Assembly (NCBI GenBank): GCA_040255445.1
Contig: JBDZUZ010000051.1
Span: 1-22,301 of the forward strand
DNA: 22,301 nt
DNA from: JBDZUZ01 sp040255445
Lineage (GTDB): Bacteria > Planctomycetota > Phycisphaerae > Phycisphaerales > UBA1924
Direction: 5' to 3'
Below the pieces are notes generated by a model. It did no database searches, was not told the origin of the DNA, and saw only the letters and a program-made list of their open reading frames with translations. Within the stretch, counting starts at the first letter, position 1; each line of letters begins with the position of its first letter. The position numbers and the translations under genes are program-made. Shown here piece after piece: positions 22,184 to 22,301 of the stretch.

Positions 22184-22301
22184 CCGCACGACGAGACACG
22201 CTGGCCCACCGCAACAGGCAAAGACGCCGTGGCACCCACCCCGACAAGCCGCCCCTCAGACAAATCGCCGAGCGACGCGAAAACGCGCGTGCTGTTGTTT
22301 A
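22184..22301. other. Right-edge flank without a recognised gene
   Basis: The 118 bases after the glycogen synthase stop contain no convincing gene. Near the very end, a short CGCG/CGCG stem with an AAAA loop (about 22276-22287) precedes a moderately T-rich stretch on the plus strand. It is too weak to call a terminator. Confidence 0.3.

Noticed and set aside
22276..22301. Possible terminator at the right edge
   Set aside because: The stem is only 4-5 bp and the T-rich part is interrupted and cut by the window end.

Overview
The window is a GC-rich bacterial chromosome segment. It probably comes from a planctomycete, most likely the class Phycisphaerae; this is inference. The pointers are a PEP-CTERM-like C-terminal sorting signal of the planctomycete style (Pro-Ser-Pro-Gly, short hydrophobic stretch, Arg cluster), an OprO/P-type porin and several predicted lipoproteins, which imply an outer membrane, a eukaryotic-type (GT3) glycogen synthase, and a PurS-fused PurL. 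I see no rRNA, tRNA, CRISPR array, transposase or phage gene. Most genes look like ordinary chromosomal genes in short operons.

Layout. (1) 1-1462, minus strand: a good sigma70-type promoter and a cobalamin (B12) riboswitch lead a long leader, then a PEP-CTERM surface protein, then a stop/start-overlapping secreted protein that runs off the left edge. This looks like a B12-repressed cell-envelope uptake locus. (2) 1463-4803, minus strand: a tight operon of a secreted protein of unknown function, an ECF sigma factor, a membrane-anchored putative anti-sigma factor and an N-glycosylasparaginase-like hydrolase, preceded by a possible ECF-type promoter. (3) 5068-6309, minus: an OprO/P porin with its own terminator and a long structured leader. 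(4) 6783-7364, minus: a UPF0316 membrane protein, divergent from (5) 7545-11293, plus: a glycine-zipper/four-helix-bundle protein followed by a KtrB/KtrA-type potassium transporter pair whose junction carries six 14-15 bp tandem repeats. (6) 11362-13866, minus: a helical lipoprotein, an SDR lacking the usual catalytic serine, and a C39-type peptidase lipoprotein. (7) 14074-15100, plus: a lipocalin-like lipoprotein and a Nudix hydrolase. (8) 15113-16793, minus: a TlpA-like thioredoxin and an unrecognised 157-residue protein. (9) 16997-20131, minus: PurS-PurS-PurL fusion. (10) 20228-22183, plus: GT3 glycogen synthase, divergent from purL.

The most interesting points are the B12-riboswitch-controlled surface-protein locus at the left end, the eukaryotic-type glycogen synthase that keeps much of the arginine-rich allosteric helix, and three independent short tandem arrays in intergenic gaps (10505-10590, 13974-14021, 16926-16964), one of which spans the ktrB stop codon. 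All functions are read from sequence motifs alone; no database search was run.
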